Assembly (NCBI RefSeq): GCF_000935355.1
Contig: NZ_JXZC01000001.1
Coordinates: forward strand, 1 to 64,000
Reading direction: 5' to 3'
Length of the DNA stretch: 64,000 nucleotides
DNA from: Rossellomorea aquimaris
GTDB taxonomy: Bacteria; Bacillota; Bacilli; Bacillales; Bacillaceae_B
Made by a program: the position numbers and the translations under genes. The notes beneath the pieces are model-generated. The model was not told the origin of the DNA. It was given only the letters and a program-made list of their open reading frames with translations, and searched no databases. Positions 17,528 through 26,354 of the stretch are shown piece by piece. Position 1 is the stretch's first letter. The number at the start of each line of letters is the position of its first letter.

Positions 17528-18238
17528 TTGAAGCGCTTAGGTTTAACTGCATTTCTTCTTGTTTTAACTATGAGTATTCTTTCTGGATGTTTGTACCCTG
17601 AAGAAGAGCTTAGTCAGAATCAGATTCCTTATGAAACACAGGTGAAAGCTGTACAAGATGCGGTCGAAACCTATCAGAAGGACAATGATGGGTTACTTCC
17701 GATTAAAACAAGAGACCAGGATACGCCCCTTTATCAGAAGTATCCGATTGATTTCAGAAAGCTTTCCCCTCAGTACTTGGCGGAGATTCCAGGGAATGCT
17801 TTTGAAAACGGTGGGATTTTTCAATATGTTTTGACTGACGTGGAGGAAGATCCTCAAGTCAAGATTTTTGACCTTAGGCTGGCGGAACAAATAAGAGAAT
17901 TGAAAATCAGAATTGAAGCTCAAGGTTACCCGCCATTTAAAGAGGAAGTAGCGGGTAATGTGTACACATTAAATTATAAAGAACTGGGTTATGATGGTGA
18001 AGTGTATGTGAATAGCCCTTATTCAAACAAAAATCTTCCCCTTGTCATTAATGGTGATGGTGATATTTTTGTAGATTACTCAATGGACTTATTTGAAAAG
18101 ATCGAAACCCATGATAAAGAACTTGAACCTGGTGTAGATATCCGGAATTTACTTGTCGAGGACACCTTTTTTGTTCCGGCGTATTCTTTACCCTATACGG
18201 TGGATGAAAATAACGAACCTGTCTTTATGACAAAATAG
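17528..18238 (+). CDS. yphF: Sporulation-linked lipoprotein YphF
   Basis: A 236-residue protein with a lipoprotein signal: a basic start (MKR), a hydrophobic core and the lipobox LSGC with the modified cysteine at residue 21. The mature part is hydrophilic and starts with an acidic stretch. It corresponds to B. subtilis YphF upstream of spoIVA, whose biochemical role is unknown. It uses TTG at 17528. A long, well-formed terminator separates it from spoIVA. Confidence 0.8.
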   Translation: MKRLGLTAFLLVLTMSILSGCLYPEEELSQNQIPYETQVKAVQDAVETYQKDNDGLLPIKTRDQDTPLYQKYPIDFRKLSPQYLAEIPGNAFENGGIFQYVLTDVEEDPQVKIFDLRLAEQIRELKIRIEAQGYPPFKEEVAGNVYTLNYKELGYDGEVYVNSPYSNKNLPLVINGDGDIFVDYSMDLFEKIETHDKELEPGVDIRNLLVEDTFFVPAYSLPYTVDENNEPVFMTK

Positions 18239-18240
18239 GC

Positions 18241-18290
18241 ATAACCCTTTTCTTGCAAAATATATTGTAAGAGAAGGGTTATTATTTTTT
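18241..18290 (+). terminator. Terminator after yphF
   Basis: A long stem, ATAACCCTTTTCTTGCAA with TTGTAAGAGAAGGGTTAT, around a 6-nt loop, followed by TATTTTTT. Confidence 0.85.
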
Positions 18291-18490
18291 ATGTCATCCT
18301 TTTAGGGGAATTTCACCAAAACAAATGATCATAAATGCTCAGACATAATAAATTTTTATACTTTTAATCATAAGGAGGGAAAAAAAGCATATTAATAGTC
18401 ATAAGTCATTAGGACAACATCATAAATATAGAATGTGAGACAGAATACACGGATGAAACATCCCTGGAATATAAGATGGGAGGGAATCTC

Positions 18491-19969
18491 TTGGAAAGAG
18501 TCGATCTATTTAAGGACATTGCCGAAAGAACAGGCGGAGATATCTATTTAGGTGTGGTAGGAGCAGTTAGAACAGGAAAATCAACATTCATTAAGAAATT
18601 CATGGAACTTGTAGTCCTTCCTAACATCGCCAGTGAATCAGAACGTGCAAGAGCGCAGGATGAACTACCTCAAAGCGCTGCAGGTAAGACCATCATGACT
18701 ACAGAACCAAAGTTTGTTCCTAATCAAGCCATTTCCGTTCACGTGGATGAGGGGTTGGAAGTGAATGTGAGATTGGTAGATTGTGTGGGATATACGGTTC
18801 CGGGTGCAAAAGGATATGAGGATGAAAATGGACCCAGAATGATAAATACACCGTGGTATGAAGAGCCTATACCGTTCCATGAAGCGGCCGAAATCGGCAC
18901 GCGTAAAGTCATTCAGGAACATTCCACGATCGGGGTTGTTGTAACAACGGATGGTTCCATCGGGGAAATCGGTAGAGGGGATTATATCGAAGCGGAAGAA
19001 AGAGTTATTGAGGAATTGAAAGAAGTAGGTAAACCATTCATCATGGTAATCAACTCGGCAAGGCCTCATGCTCCTGAGACAGAAGACCTAAGAGTGAAGC
19101 TTCAAGATAAGTACGATATCCCGGTACTCTCCATGAGTGTGGAAAGTATGAGAGACTCAGATGTCCTCAATGTGCTTAGAGAAGCACTATTTGAATTCCC
19201 GGTACTGGAAGTGAATGTGAACCTTCCAAGCTGGGTCATGGTTCTGAAAGAAGAGCATTGGCTCAGACAGAACTATCAGGAAGCCGTGAAAGAAACCGTT
19301 AAGGATATTAAACGCCTACGGGACGTAGATCGTGTTGTTCATTACTTCAGTGAATTTGATCATATTGAACGTGCAGGACTTGCTGGAATCGATATGGGTC
19401 AAGGGATTGCGGAAATCGACCTGTATGCTCCGGATGAGCTGTACGATGAAGTACTGAAGGAGATTGTCGGTGTGGAAATCCGTGGAAAGGATCACCTCCT
19501 TGAATTAATGCAGGATTTCGCCCATGCGAAAGCGGAATACGACCAGATTTCTGACGCATTAAGAATGGTGAAGCAGACTGGATATGGCATTGCTGCCCCG
19601 TCGTTAAATGATATGAGCCTGGATGAGCCGGAAATCATCAGGCAGGGCTCAAGGTTCGGAGTCAGCTTAAAAGCAGTGGCACCATCCATACACATGATTA
19701 AGGTGGATGTACAGTCTAAGTTCGAACCGATTATCGGAACAGAAAAGCAGAGCGAAGAACTGGTGCGCTACTTGATGCAAGACTTTGAAGATGACCCACT
19801 TTCCATCTGGAATTCTGATATCTTTGGAAGAAGCTTAAGCTCCATCGTGAGAGAAGGAATACAAGCGAAACTATCTTTAATGCCGGAAAATGCAAGATAT
19901 AAACTGAAAGACACGCTCGAAAGAATCATAAATGAAGGATCGGGTGGATTAATCGCCATCATTCTATAA
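18491..19969 (+). CDS. spoIVA: Stage IV sporulation protein A, coat morphogenetic ATPase
   Basis: Polymerises on the forespore surface with ATP hydrolysis to form the basement layer of the coat. The 492 residues equal the B. subtilis length. Walker A is GAVRTGKST (24-32, K30). A TRAFAC-type Sw/Walker B region RLVDCVGYTVPG follows near 95, and the C-terminal DDPLSIWNSDIFG and EGSGGLIAIIL ends are strongly conserved. TTG at 18491 is the start, with GGGAGGGA at 18478-18485; the ATG at 18476 lies within that ribosome site. A CATAAATA sequence at 18421-18428, with TCATAAG 15 bp before it, could be a sigma-E promoter. A stand-alone AAGGAGGG at 18372 has no start codon after it. Confidence 0.96.
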   Translation: MERVDLFKDIAERTGGDIYLGVVGAVRTGKSTFIKKFMELVVLPNIASESERARAQDELPQSAAGKTIMTTEPKFVPNQAISVHVDEGLEVNVRLVDCVGYTVPGAKGYEDENGPRMINTPWYEEPIPFHEAAEIGTRKVIQEHSTIGVVVTTDGSIGEIGRGDYIEAEERVIEELKEVGKPFIMVINSARPHAPETEDLRVKLQDKYDIPVLSMSVESMRDSDVLNVLREALFEFPVLEVNVNLPSWVMVLKEEHWLRQNYQEAVKETVKDIKRLRDVDRVVHYFSEFDHIERAGLAGIDMGQGIAEIDLYAPDELYDEVLKEIVGVEIRGKDHLLELMQDFAHAKAEYDQISDALRMVKQTGYGIAAPSLNDMSLDEPEIIRQGSRFGVSLKAVAPSIHMIKVDVQSKFEPIIGTEKQSEELVRYLMQDFEDDPLSIWNSDIFGRSLSSIVREGIQAKLSLMPENARYKLKDTLERIINEGSGGLIAIIL

Positions 19970-19976
19970 ATCTTTT

Positions 19977-20001
19977 GGCCTTCCTTGGAAGGTCTTTTTT
20001 T
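19977..20001 (+). terminator. Terminator after spoIVA
   Basis: GGCCTTCC and GGAAGGTC form a tight 8-bp stem with a 2-nt loop, followed by seven Ts. Confidence 0.7.
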
Positions 20002-20643
20002 GTGCGGGAAAATGAGTGTCTGAAAAGGTTTTGGGTGAAATAAAAGGAACGAAACAAAAGAAATTGGTTTTCTTATTTCTTTTATTCCCAAGCATGATTC
20101 CAATTTTTTTACCTTATTTGAGAGACTGGTTTTCGAAGTGAATATTTATAAATCCCCCCTGAGCTAACGGGTCGGAAATGACATGGAGATTAGCCTTCTA
20201 AATCGAAGGAAACCTTGATCTTAAGGGGTTTTTAGTGTGTGAATCCAAATTAAAAACCAATAGTTATATCGGTTCTTCCACAAATAAAAAACCTCATGGA
20301 TGTTTAGAGGATAATCAGGTTGGGAAGTAAGATAGAGTACCTGAAGGATGAGGGTAATAGTTGCAGTCATTCGAAAGAAGTGATAGGTTGAATAGACGGC
20401 AAGAACAAAGGGCTCTACAGGGATTCTATTACATTTGTGTTTCATATAAGAAAAGATTCCCATTATTTCTTGATTTATTCTTGCTAAGGTCAATCTATTG
20501 TGATAATCTTTTAACAGAATTGTTGTTGAATATTGATTCAGCAACGTTTTCAAGCGTTTTTTCTACACTTTATGTATAGAATTCGCTAAACTTGTTTACT
20601 AATGATATTAAAGTAAATGAATCATGACTGAGACATTTCCTTG
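20002..20643. other. Long intergenic region upstream of hbs
   Basis: About 640 bp without a supported gene. Reading frames on the minus strand at 20221-20553 (TTG start) and on the plus strand at 20361-20579 lack convincing ribosome sites and resemble no family I know. A small CCTTC/GAAGG hairpin near 20193-20210 is weak. AT-rich sequence with TTGTTT at 20592-20597 may hold the hbs promoter, but the -10 is uncertain. Confidence 0.5.
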
Positions 20644-20659
20644 GGAGGAGGTGAATGGC

Positions 20660-20932
20660 ATGAACAAGACAGAACTAATCAATGCTGTTGCAGAAGCTGC
20701 TGAGCTATCTAAGAAGGACGCTACAAAAGCGGTTGACGCTGTTTTCGATACAATTCAAAACTCACTTGCAAACGGTGATAAAGTACAATTAATCGGATTC
20801 GGTAACTTCGAAGTACGTGAGCGTGCAGCCCGTAAAGGTCGCAACCCACAAACAGGTGAAGAGATCGAAATCTCAGCAAGCAAAGTACCTGCTTTCAAAC
20901 CAGGTAAAGCGCTTAAAGAAGCTGTAAAATAA
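20660..20932 (+). CDS. hbs: DNA-binding protein HU
   Basis: The histone-like nucleoid protein that bends DNA. Ninety residues, the canonical length. It starts [16 protein letters not shown] and holds the arm sequence [17 protein letters not shown] (about 53-69) with the intercalating proline, ending [10 protein letters not shown]. The start at 20660 is set by GGAGGAGGTGA at 20644-20654; an ATG at 20624 has no ribosome site. It is monocistronic, with its own terminator. B. subtilis hbs sits at the same place after spoIVA. Confidence 0.97.
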   Translation: MNKTELINAVAEAAELSKKDATKAVDAVFDTIQNSLANGDKVQLIGFGNFEVRERAARKGRNPQTGEEIEISASKVPAFKPGKALKEAVK

Positions 20933-20955
20933 TTACATACTTTGAGCGTATCAGT

Positions 20956-20985
20956 AAGGCCGCATATTTATGCGGCCTTTTTTCA
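20956..20985 (+). terminator. Terminator after hbs
   Basis: AAGGCCGCAT and ATGCGGCCTT form a perfect stem with a short loop, followed by TTTTTT. Confidence 0.9.
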
Positions 20986-21044
20986 TTTATAGTATGGTTT
21001 CTCCTAATTAAAAATATGTACGAAATAATATTCCATTATAGACT

Positions 21045-21064
21045 GTTTTATAATATTATAAAAC
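21045..21064. promoter_or_regulatory. Perfect 20-bp palindrome upstream of folE
   Basis: GTTTTATAATATTATAAAAC is its own reverse complement. It ends 17 bp before the -35 hexamer of the folE-mtrB promoter, a usual place for a dimeric regulator, though AT-rich palindromes also arise by chance. Confidence 0.4.
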
Positions 21065-21081
21065 TTCTAAAGCACTAGTCT

Positions 21082-21110
21082 TTGATGACATTATGGGCTT
21101 GTGCTAATAT
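21082..21110 (+). promoter_or_regulatory. Sigma-A promoter for folE-mtrB
   Basis: TTGATG at 21082-21087, exactly 17 bp, then TAATAT at 21105-21110. The start codon is 46 bp downstream. Confidence 0.6.
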
Positions 21111-21155
21111 TAACAATGTTACTATTTCTTTAAGTTATTTTAGGAGGACAACATA

Positions 21156-21722
21156 ATGGCACAAGTCAATCATGGCCAAATAGAAGATGCAGTTCGATTA
21201 ATTTTAGAAGCTATTGGAGAGAATCCTAATAGAGAAGGTTTATTAGATACGCCTAAACGCGTGGCGAAGATGTATGCAGAAGTATTTTCCGGAATCGATC
21301 ACGACCCGAAAGAATACTTTGAAACAATATTCAGTGAAGAGCATGAAGAGCTTGTGCTGGTGAAGGAAATTCCATTTTACTCAATGTGCGAACATCACCT
21401 GGTTCCGTTCTACGGGAAAGCTCATGTGGCGTATATTCCAAGAGACGGTCGAGTGGCGGGCTTAAGTAAATTGGCAAGAGCAGTTGAATCTGTAGCGAAA
21501 CGTCCTCAGCTTCAAGAGAGAATCACTTCCACGGTGGCAGATACCATCATGGAAACCCTGGAGCCTCATGGAGCCATGGTAGTGGTTGAAGCAGAGCATA
21601 TGTGCATGACAATGAGAGGCGTGAAGAAACCTGGTTCAAGTACAGTGACAACCGCTGTAAGAGGCTCGTTTAAAGAAAACGCTCAAGCACGCAGCGAAGT
21701 TCTTTCTTTTATAAAGAATTAG
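21156..21722 (+). CDS. folE: GTP cyclohydrolase I
   Basis: Converts GTP to 7,8-dihydroneopterin triphosphate, the first step of folate synthesis (mtrA in the B. subtilis mtr operon). The 188 residues carry the zinc and active-site segment CEHHLVPF (C78, H80, H81) and the third zinc ligand C150 in [10 protein letters not shown]. The ATG at 21156 follows TAGGAGGA. The gene is directly upstream of mtrB with a 10-bp gap, the conserved mtrAB arrangement. Confidence 0.96.
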   Translation: MAQVNHGQIEDAVRLILEAIGENPNREGLLDTPKRVAKMYAEVFSGIDHDPKEYFETIFSEEHEELVLVKEIPFYSMCEHHLVPFYGKAHVAYIPRDGRVAGLSKLARAVESVAKRPQLQERITSTVADTIMETLEPHGAMVVVEAEHMCMTMRGVKKPGSSTVTTAVRGSFKENAQARSEVLSFIKN

Positions 21723-21732
21723 GAGTGAGCCA

Positions 21733-21957
21733 ATGACGAATTCAAATGATTATATCGTGATTAAAGCGATTGAAGATGGTGTGAATGTGATTGGATTGAC
21801 GAGGGGAACGGATACCCGGTTCCATCATTCAGAAAAGCTTGATAAAGGTGAAGTCATGATCGCTCAGTTTACGGATCATACCTCTGCGATTAAAGTTAGA
21901 GGGAAAGCAACCATCGTTACAAGCTACGGTGAAGTTGAAAGTGATAACAAGAAATAA
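21733..21957 (+). CDS. mtrB: trp RNA-binding attenuation protein (TRAP)
   Basis: Forms an 11-mer ring that, when loaded with tryptophan, wraps (G/U)AG-repeat RNA and ends trp-operon transcription early. The 74 residues are nearly identical in the core to B. subtilis [30 protein letters not shown], split here by the Trp-binding loops, and the RNA-contacting lysine and arginine residues in KLDKGE and IKVRGKA. AGGAG precedes the ATG at 21733. No trp genes and no evident TRAP target lie in the window, so its targets must be elsewhere. Confidence 0.95.
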   Translation: MTNSNDYIVIKAIEDGVNVIGLTRGTDTRFHHSEKLDKGEVMIAQFTDHTSAIKVRGKATIVTSYGEVESDNKK

Positions 21958-21992
21958 TACTCCGAGAATTTACGTTCCAAGGGAGATACAGG

Positions 21993-22038
21993 TGGGACTG
22001 ACTAAGAAGATGTGAGCTTCGTAGTCGTCCCCTTTGTT
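21993..22038 (+). terminator. Terminator after mtrB
   Basis: GGGAC plus GACTA pair with TAGTC plus GTCCC (one bulged base), followed by CCTTTGTT. The T run is weak. Confidence 0.5.
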
Positions 22039-22090
22039 ATACTCAGGTTTATATAGGGACAAGTCCGATTCCCTATTGTTGAAGATTATA

Positions 22091-22099
22091 TGATATAAT
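22091..22099 (+). promoter_or_regulatory. Extended -10 promoter for hepS-menG-hepT
   Basis: TGATATAAT, a perfect extended -10, lies 54 bp before the hepS start. Confidence 0.5.
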
Positions 22100-22153
22100 A
22101 TTTAATGCTGAAATTTTTAGACCGATACATAGTAGAAATGGGGATTAAAGGGT

Positions 22154-22987
22154 ATGAAATTCATTGATTGTAACCATCAAGCGAATATCATTCATCAATA
22201 CATAGAAGAGCAGTTACATCACTCTTATTTAAAGGAATACATCGATCAACCATACATTGATCGAGACCGAATTTATTTCCTGCTCCTTCCTTTTGTCAAT
22301 GAGGGACGGACCTTGAATAAAGAAGTTGTACAATGGATTTCGACTGCCATGTTATTGCAGATAGCCCTTGATACCCATGAAAAGGTTACAATCTCTGAGC
22401 TTGATCCATTGAAGGAGAGACAGCTTACGGTTCTTGCAGGAGTATACTTTAGCAGCCTCTATTACAAAATCCTTGCTGACACAGATGATGTAGACCTTAT
22501 CGCAACATTAGCAAAAGCGATTAAAGAGATTAACGAAAGCAAAATTTCCATCTACAAAGAGGAACATCAAAATCTTGATGAGCTAATGGCAAGCTTAAAG
22601 ACAAGAGAATCAGCGATCGTTTCGAACTTCTTTCGTTTTTTTGAAGATGATAAATGGAGCATGCTTGTTGAAGAAGCCCTTCTATACAAGAAGCTTGTTC
22701 AAGAGAGAATTTGTATAGAGCATGCACAGGATACGAGCTTCTTAAAAGCGCTGTCGGCATTAACAATTGATTCAGGCAGCGAGACACCGTCTTTAAAGCT
22801 AACGAAGGAAGAGTCCAGACATTTGCTTTCAAAGCTGGATAAGTTAATCGGGTCAACGAAGAAAAACATTCAAACTCAGCTAGAGAAGATAGAACCGGTA
22901 ACACCATACTTTAAAAAGCTGATTGTAGAGCTATTGCCTTATGCTGAGCCTCAACCTATGACGAAACTATATGCGGAAGAAGGGTAA
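22154..22987 (+). CDS. hepS: Heptaprenyl diphosphate synthase component I
   Basis: The small, non-catalytic subunit that, with HepT, sets the C35 chain length of the menaquinone side chain. The 277-residue helical protein has no DDxxD motif, as expected for component I, and begins with [17 protein letters not shown]. Component I proteins diverge quickly, and identification rests largely on position directly before menG and hepT. Its end overlaps a frame extension of menG, and the true menG start is 5 bp after its stop. Confidence 0.88.
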   Translation: MKFIDCNHQANIIHQYIEEQLHHSYLKEYIDQPYIDRDRIYFLLLPFVNEGRTLNKEVVQWISTAMLLQIALDTHEKVTISELDPLKERQLTVLAGVYFSSLYYKILADTDDVDLIATLAKAIKEINESKISIYKEEHQNLDELMASLKTRESAIVSNFFRFFEDDKWSMLVEEALLYKKLVQERICIEHAQDTSFLKALSALTIDSGSETPSLKLTKEESRHLLSKLDKLIGSTKKNIQTQLEKIEPVTPYFKKLIVELLPYAEPQPMTKLYAEEG

Positions 22988-22991
22988 ACGA

Positions 22992-23693
22992 ATGCAGCAG
23001 TCCAAAGAACAAAAAGTCCATGGAGTATTTGAAAAGATATACTCAAATTATGATAAGATGAATTCGGTAATTAGTTTCCAGCAACATAAAAAGTGGAGAA
23101 AAGACACCATGAAACATATGAATGTGGAGCCGGGCTCAAAGGCACTGGACGTTTGCTGTGGAACCGCGGATTGGACGTTAGCGATAGGGGAAAAAGTCGG
23201 TGAAACGGGACAGGTAGTGGGGCTGGATTTCAGTCAAAATATGCTCTCGATCGGCAGGGATAAAGTGGAACATTCCCACTTGAACAATATTGAGCTCATT
23301 CACGGCAATGCAATGGAGCTGCCATTTGAAGATAACACGTTTGATTATGTTACGATCGGCTTCGGTTTACGAAATGTCCCAGACTATCTCCATGTTTTGA
23401 AAGAAATGAATCGTGTGGTAAAGCCTGGTGGAATGGCTGTTTGTCTTGAAACCTCTCAACCAACCATGTTCGGATTCAAGCAGATGTATTACTTGTATTT
23501 TCGCTTTGTTATGCCGATGTTTGGAAAGATTTTTGCTAAGAGCTTTACTGAATATTCCTGGTTACAGGAATCGGCGAGGGATTTTCCGGGGATGAAAGAG
23601 CTTGCAAAGATGTTTGAAGAAGCAGGCTTTAAAGATATACACGTGAAACCCTATAGTGGCGGAGTGGCTGCTATGCATTCAGGCAGAAAGTAA
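22992..23693 (+). CDS. menG: Demethylmenaquinone methyltransferase
   Basis: The SAM-dependent last step of menaquinone synthesis (UbiE family). The 233 residues match the B. subtilis length. SAM motif I is [15 protein letters not shown] (about 45-60), motif [27 protein letters not shown] (split here as two neighbouring blocks) lies near 105-125, and the end is [12 protein letters not shown]. The start at 22992 gives [17 protein letters not shown], preceded by AGAAGGG. It lies between hepS and hepT, the standard Gram-positive order. Confidence 0.95.
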   Translation: MQQSKEQKVHGVFEKIYSNYDKMNSVISFQQHKKWRKDTMKHMNVEPGSKALDVCCGTADWTLAIGEKVGETGQVVGLDFSQNMLSIGRDKVEHSHLNNIELIHGNAMELPFEDNTFDYVTIGFGLRNVPDYLHVLKEMNRVVKPGGMAVCLETSQPTMFGFKQMYYLYFRFVMPMFGKIFAKSFTEYSWLQESARDFPGMKELAKMFEEAGFKDIHVKPYSGGVAAMHSGRK

Positions 23694-23720
23694 GAAATTC
23701 GTAAATTAGGTGGAAAAACT

Positions 23721-24683
23721 ATGAAGCTAAACAGGATGTATTCGTTTCTAAAAACGGATATAGATGAAATTGAAAAGGAACTTGAAGTTGCGATTGAGTC
23801 AGAATCACAACTATTACAAGAGGCGTCCCTTCACCTTCTACAAGCAGGTGGTAAAAGAATCCGACCTGTTTTCGTCTTGCTGTCTGCAAAATTCGGACAA
23901 TATGATATAAACATTTTGAAAAATGTAGCAGTGGCTTTAGAGTTAATTCATATGGCATCCCTCGTTCATGATGACGTAATTGATGATGCAGAATTAAGAA
24001 GAGGAAAGCCGACGATTAAAGCTCAATGGGACAATCGTATCGCCATGTATACCGGGGATTACATCTTTGCACGTGCTCTCGAATATATGACGAATATTAA
24101 AGCACCTGAAGCGCACCAAATACTTTCTCGTACCATTGTTGAAGTGTGTAAGGGTGAAATCGCTCAAATAAAAGATAAATATCGATTTGATCAAAACCTG
24201 AGAGATTACCTGCTCAGAATCAAACGGAAAACGGCTCTGCTTATTGCTGTCAGCTGTCAGATAGGCGCTATTTCATCAGGTGCTCCAGCTGAAATCCATC
24301 GACGCCTCTTTCGCTTTGGTTATAATGTGGGAATGAGCTTTCAGATTACAGATGATATATTAGATCTTACAGCAAGTGAGGAAGAACTTGGAAAGCCTGC
24401 TGGGAGTGATCTATGGCAAGGTAATATCACCCTGCCGATTTTATATGCAATGGAAAATCCTAAACTGAAAACGAAGATCGAAAGAGTGACTGAATACACT
24501 TCTCCTGAAGAGATGAAAGAAATCATTTCGTCCATCTTAGCAACGGATGCGATAGATCGATCCCATCAGCTTAGTAGAATGTATTTGGACAGGGCGTTGG
24601 AAGATTTAAATCATCTCCCTTATAACCGTGTGAAGAAAACGTTGAAAAATATCGCAAACTATATCGGCAAGAGAAAATATTAA
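23721..24683 (+). CDS. hepT: Heptaprenyl diphosphate synthase component II
   Basis: The catalytic trans-prenyltransferase subunit. Of 320 residues, the first Asp-rich motif is DDVIDD (D84, D85, D88) followed by AELRRGKPT, and the second is QITDDILD in the second half. GGKRIRP near residue 43 binds diphosphate. It makes all-trans heptaprenyl diphosphate together with HepS, giving MK-7-type menaquinone. The ATG at 23721 lies 27 bp after menG. No clear terminator separates it from ndk. Confidence 0.95.
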   Translation: MKLNRMYSFLKTDIDEIEKELEVAIESESQLLQEASLHLLQAGGKRIRPVFVLLSAKFGQYDINILKNVAVALELIHMASLVHDDVIDDAELRRGKPTIKAQWDNRIAMYTGDYIFARALEYMTNIKAPEAHQILSRTIVEVCKGEIAQIKDKYRFDQNLRDYLLRIKRKTALLIAVSCQIGAISSGAPAEIHRRLFRFGYNVGMSFQITDDILDLTASEEELGKPAGSDLWQGNITLPILYAMENPKLKTKIERVTEYTSPEEMKEIISSILATDAIDRSHQLSRMYLDRALEDLNHLPYNRVKKTLKNIANYIGKRKY

Positions 24684-24785
24684 GAAAATTTAAAATGGAA
24701 ACGTTGCCAAAAACCCCAATCAGTGTTACTATTTTCGTGGGATGTCCTTAGGACTTCTATACATACATATTTAGGAGTGGGGAAG

Positions 24786-25232
24786 ATGGAAAAAACATTT
24801 TTAATGGTAAAGCCGGACGGCGTACAAAGAGGGTTAATCGGTGATATCGTATCACGTTTTGAAAAAAAGGGCTTTCAATTAGTAGGGGCAAAGCTAATGA
24901 GCATTTCAAATGAGCTTGCTGAAGAGCATTACGGTGAGCACAAGGAAAGACCATTCTTTGGAGAACTTGTTGACTTTATCACTTCCGGACCTGTATTTGC
25001 AATGGTTTGGCAGGGTGAAAACGTTATCACGACAGCTCGTGGAATGATGGGTGCAACAAACCCTAAGGATGCTGCCCTTGGTACAATCCGCGGTGATTAC
25101 GGATTAACAGTCGGAAAGAATATTATTCACGGATCCGATTCAGCAGAAAGCGCAGTAAGAGAAATCGGATTATTCTTCAAAGAAGAGGAATTAGTTGAAT
25201 ATTCTAAGTTAATGAATGAGTGGGTTTATTAA
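24786..25232 (+). CDS. ndk: Nucleoside-diphosphate kinase
   Basis: Balances nucleoside triphosphates by phosphate transfer through a phospho-histidine. The 148 residues have the canonical start [19 protein letters not shown] and the active-site histidine H115 in [19 protein letters not shown] at 24772-24782 fixes the start at 24786. An in-frame ATG at 24723 lies in an untranslated leader. It is followed by a strong terminator. Confidence 0.97.
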   Translation: MEKTFLMVKPDGVQRGLIGDIVSRFEKKGFQLVGAKLMSISNELAEEHYGEHKERPFFGELVDFITSGPVFAMVWQGENVITTARGMMGATNPKDAALGTIRGDYGLTVGKNIIHGSDSAESAVREIGLFFKEEELVEYSKLMNEWVY

Positions 25233-25253
25233 TCTTCGTATAATAACCAGTAG

Positions 25254-25285
25254 AGCAAGTCGTTTAAGACGACTTGCTTTTTTGC
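25254..25285 (+). terminator. Terminator after ndk
   Basis: A perfect 10-bp stem, AGCAAGTCGT with ACGACTTGCT, a 5-nt loop and TTTTTT. Confidence 0.9.
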
Positions 25286-25293
25286 TTTTCGGT

Positions 25294-25320
25294 TTAACTT
25301 TCCACTTGAATGTTCGATAT
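25294..25320 (+). promoter_or_regulatory. Candidate sigma-D promoter for cheR
   Basis: TTAA at 25294-25297, exactly 15 bp, then TTCGATAT at 25313-25320. The sigma-D consensus is TAAA, 15 bp, GCCGATAT. Six of eight -10 bases match, and the gene downstream is a chemotaxis gene. Confidence 0.4.
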
Positions 25321-25366
25321 AGTTAATATAGATCCATACTTAAAAGGTGCAAAGAGAGTGAATCAG

Positions 25367-26140
25367 ATGTCCAATGATTATTATGAATTCATACAGGGGA
25401 TAAAACGCAAAACCGGTATTGATTTATCCCTTTACAAAGAAGCCCAAATGAAGCGTAGATTAACTGCCCTATATGAAAAGAGGGGATACGGGAGTTTTCA
25501 AGAGTTTTTCAGAAGCATGACCCGGGACAGAGAGGAAATGGAAGAGTTCCTGGATCGGATGACGATTAACGTTACAGAGTTCTACCGCAACTACACACGG
25601 TGGGAAGTACTTGAAAAGAAAATTTTACCCAGAATGTTACGTGAACAGAAAACCCCTAAAGTCTGGAGTGCAGCCTGTTCTACAGGGGAAGAGCCCTATA
25701 CCCTTGCTATGATGCTATCAAAGTACATGCCCCTTTCTCAAATATGCATCAACGCTACAGACATCGATAAGAATGCGATTCAGCGAGCGAAGAACGGTAT
25801 CTATCCTGAGCGATCACTAAATGAGGTCCCAAGAGAGATGAAAGCCCGATTTTTCACTCAGGAACCTCCCTTTTTTAAACTGAATGAAGAAATTAAGAGA
25901 ACCGTTACATTCAAACAACAGAACCTTTTGGTTGACCCGTTTGAAGGGAACTATGACTTGATCGTTTGCAGAAATGTGTTAATTTATTTTACAGAAGAAG
26001 CAAAAAACATTTTATATAAAAAATTCAATGCTTCACTAAAAACTGGCGGCGTACTATTTGTAGGCAGTACAGAACAACTCTTTAATCCGTCTCAATATGG
26101 CTTTGAAACAGAAGACACATTCTTCTACAAAAAAATATAA
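25367..26140 (+). CDS. cheR: Chemotaxis protein methyltransferase CheR
   Basis: Methylates glutamates on chemoreceptors using SAM, in adaptation. The 257-residue protein has the CheR N-terminal helical domain ([12 protein letters not shown]-type, here [20 protein letters not shown]) and the methyltransferase core with [22 protein letters not shown], and [10 protein letters not shown]. The start at 25367 ([11 protein letters not shown]) is preferred, with AAAGAGAGTG upstream. An ATG at 25310 would lie inside the candidate promoter. It keeps the B. subtilis position between ndk and the aro genes, the only chemotaxis gene in the window besides the c-di-GMP brake ypfA. Confidence 0.92.
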   Translation: MSNDYYEFIQGIKRKTGIDLSLYKEAQMKRRLTALYEKRGYGSFQEFFRSMTRDREEMEEFLDRMTINVTEFYRNYTRWEVLEKKILPRMLREQKTPKVWSAACSTGEEPYTLAMMLSKYMPLSQICINATDIDKNAIQRAKNGIYPERSLNEVPREMKARFFTQEPPFFKLNEEIKRTVTFKQQNLLVDPFEGNYDLIVCRNVLIYFTEEAKNILYKKFNASLKTGGVLFVGSTEQLFNPSQYGFETEDTFFYKKI

Positions 26141-26242
26141 AAACGACGATGTCAATCTGCATATAGTATACGGCTGAATGGTTCCTTAATGGTAACCATC
26201 CAGCTGATGCGTTCATATGTATTGGGTTCACATCGTTTTTTA
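26141..26242 (+). terminator. Large nested hairpin after cheR
   Basis: The inner stem GGCTGAATGGTT pairs with AACCATCCAGCT (26172-26204). It is flanked by weaker pairings, GCATATA with TATGT, and CGATGT with ACATCG, before TTTTTTAA. It probably ends cheR transcription; its size (about 100 nt) is unusual for a simple terminator. Confidence 0.55.
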
Positions 26243-26307
26243 ATCTTAGGGAAAGAGATTGTTAGAAAATTTTTAAACTTAAGGACTAGGAAATGACATA
26301 AACTCTA

Positions 26308-26316
26308 TGTTATATT
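26308..26316 (+). promoter_or_regulatory. Extended -10 promoter for aroC
   Basis: TGTTATATT, an extended -10 with a five-of-six hexamer, 39 bp before the start codon of aroC. Confidence 0.4.
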
Positions 26317-26354
26317 GGTACATAATTCTTTAACGAGTTGAAGGGGGAAAGTAA

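Noticed and set aside
20221-20553. A 110-codon frame on the minus strand
   Set aside because: TTG start without a Shine-Dalgarno sequence, no recognisable family, and a composition rich in Tyr, Phe and Ile typical of non-coding AT-rich DNA.
20525-20560. Catabolite-responsive (cre-like) element upstream of hbs
   Set aside because: TGAAAACGTT matches half of the consensus, but the right half (CTG rather than the WCA end) does not fit.
20361-20579. A 72-codon plus-strand frame before hbs
   Set aside because: Only a weak GAGGG near a TTG start, and the sequence resembles no known protein. It overlaps the likely hbs promoter.
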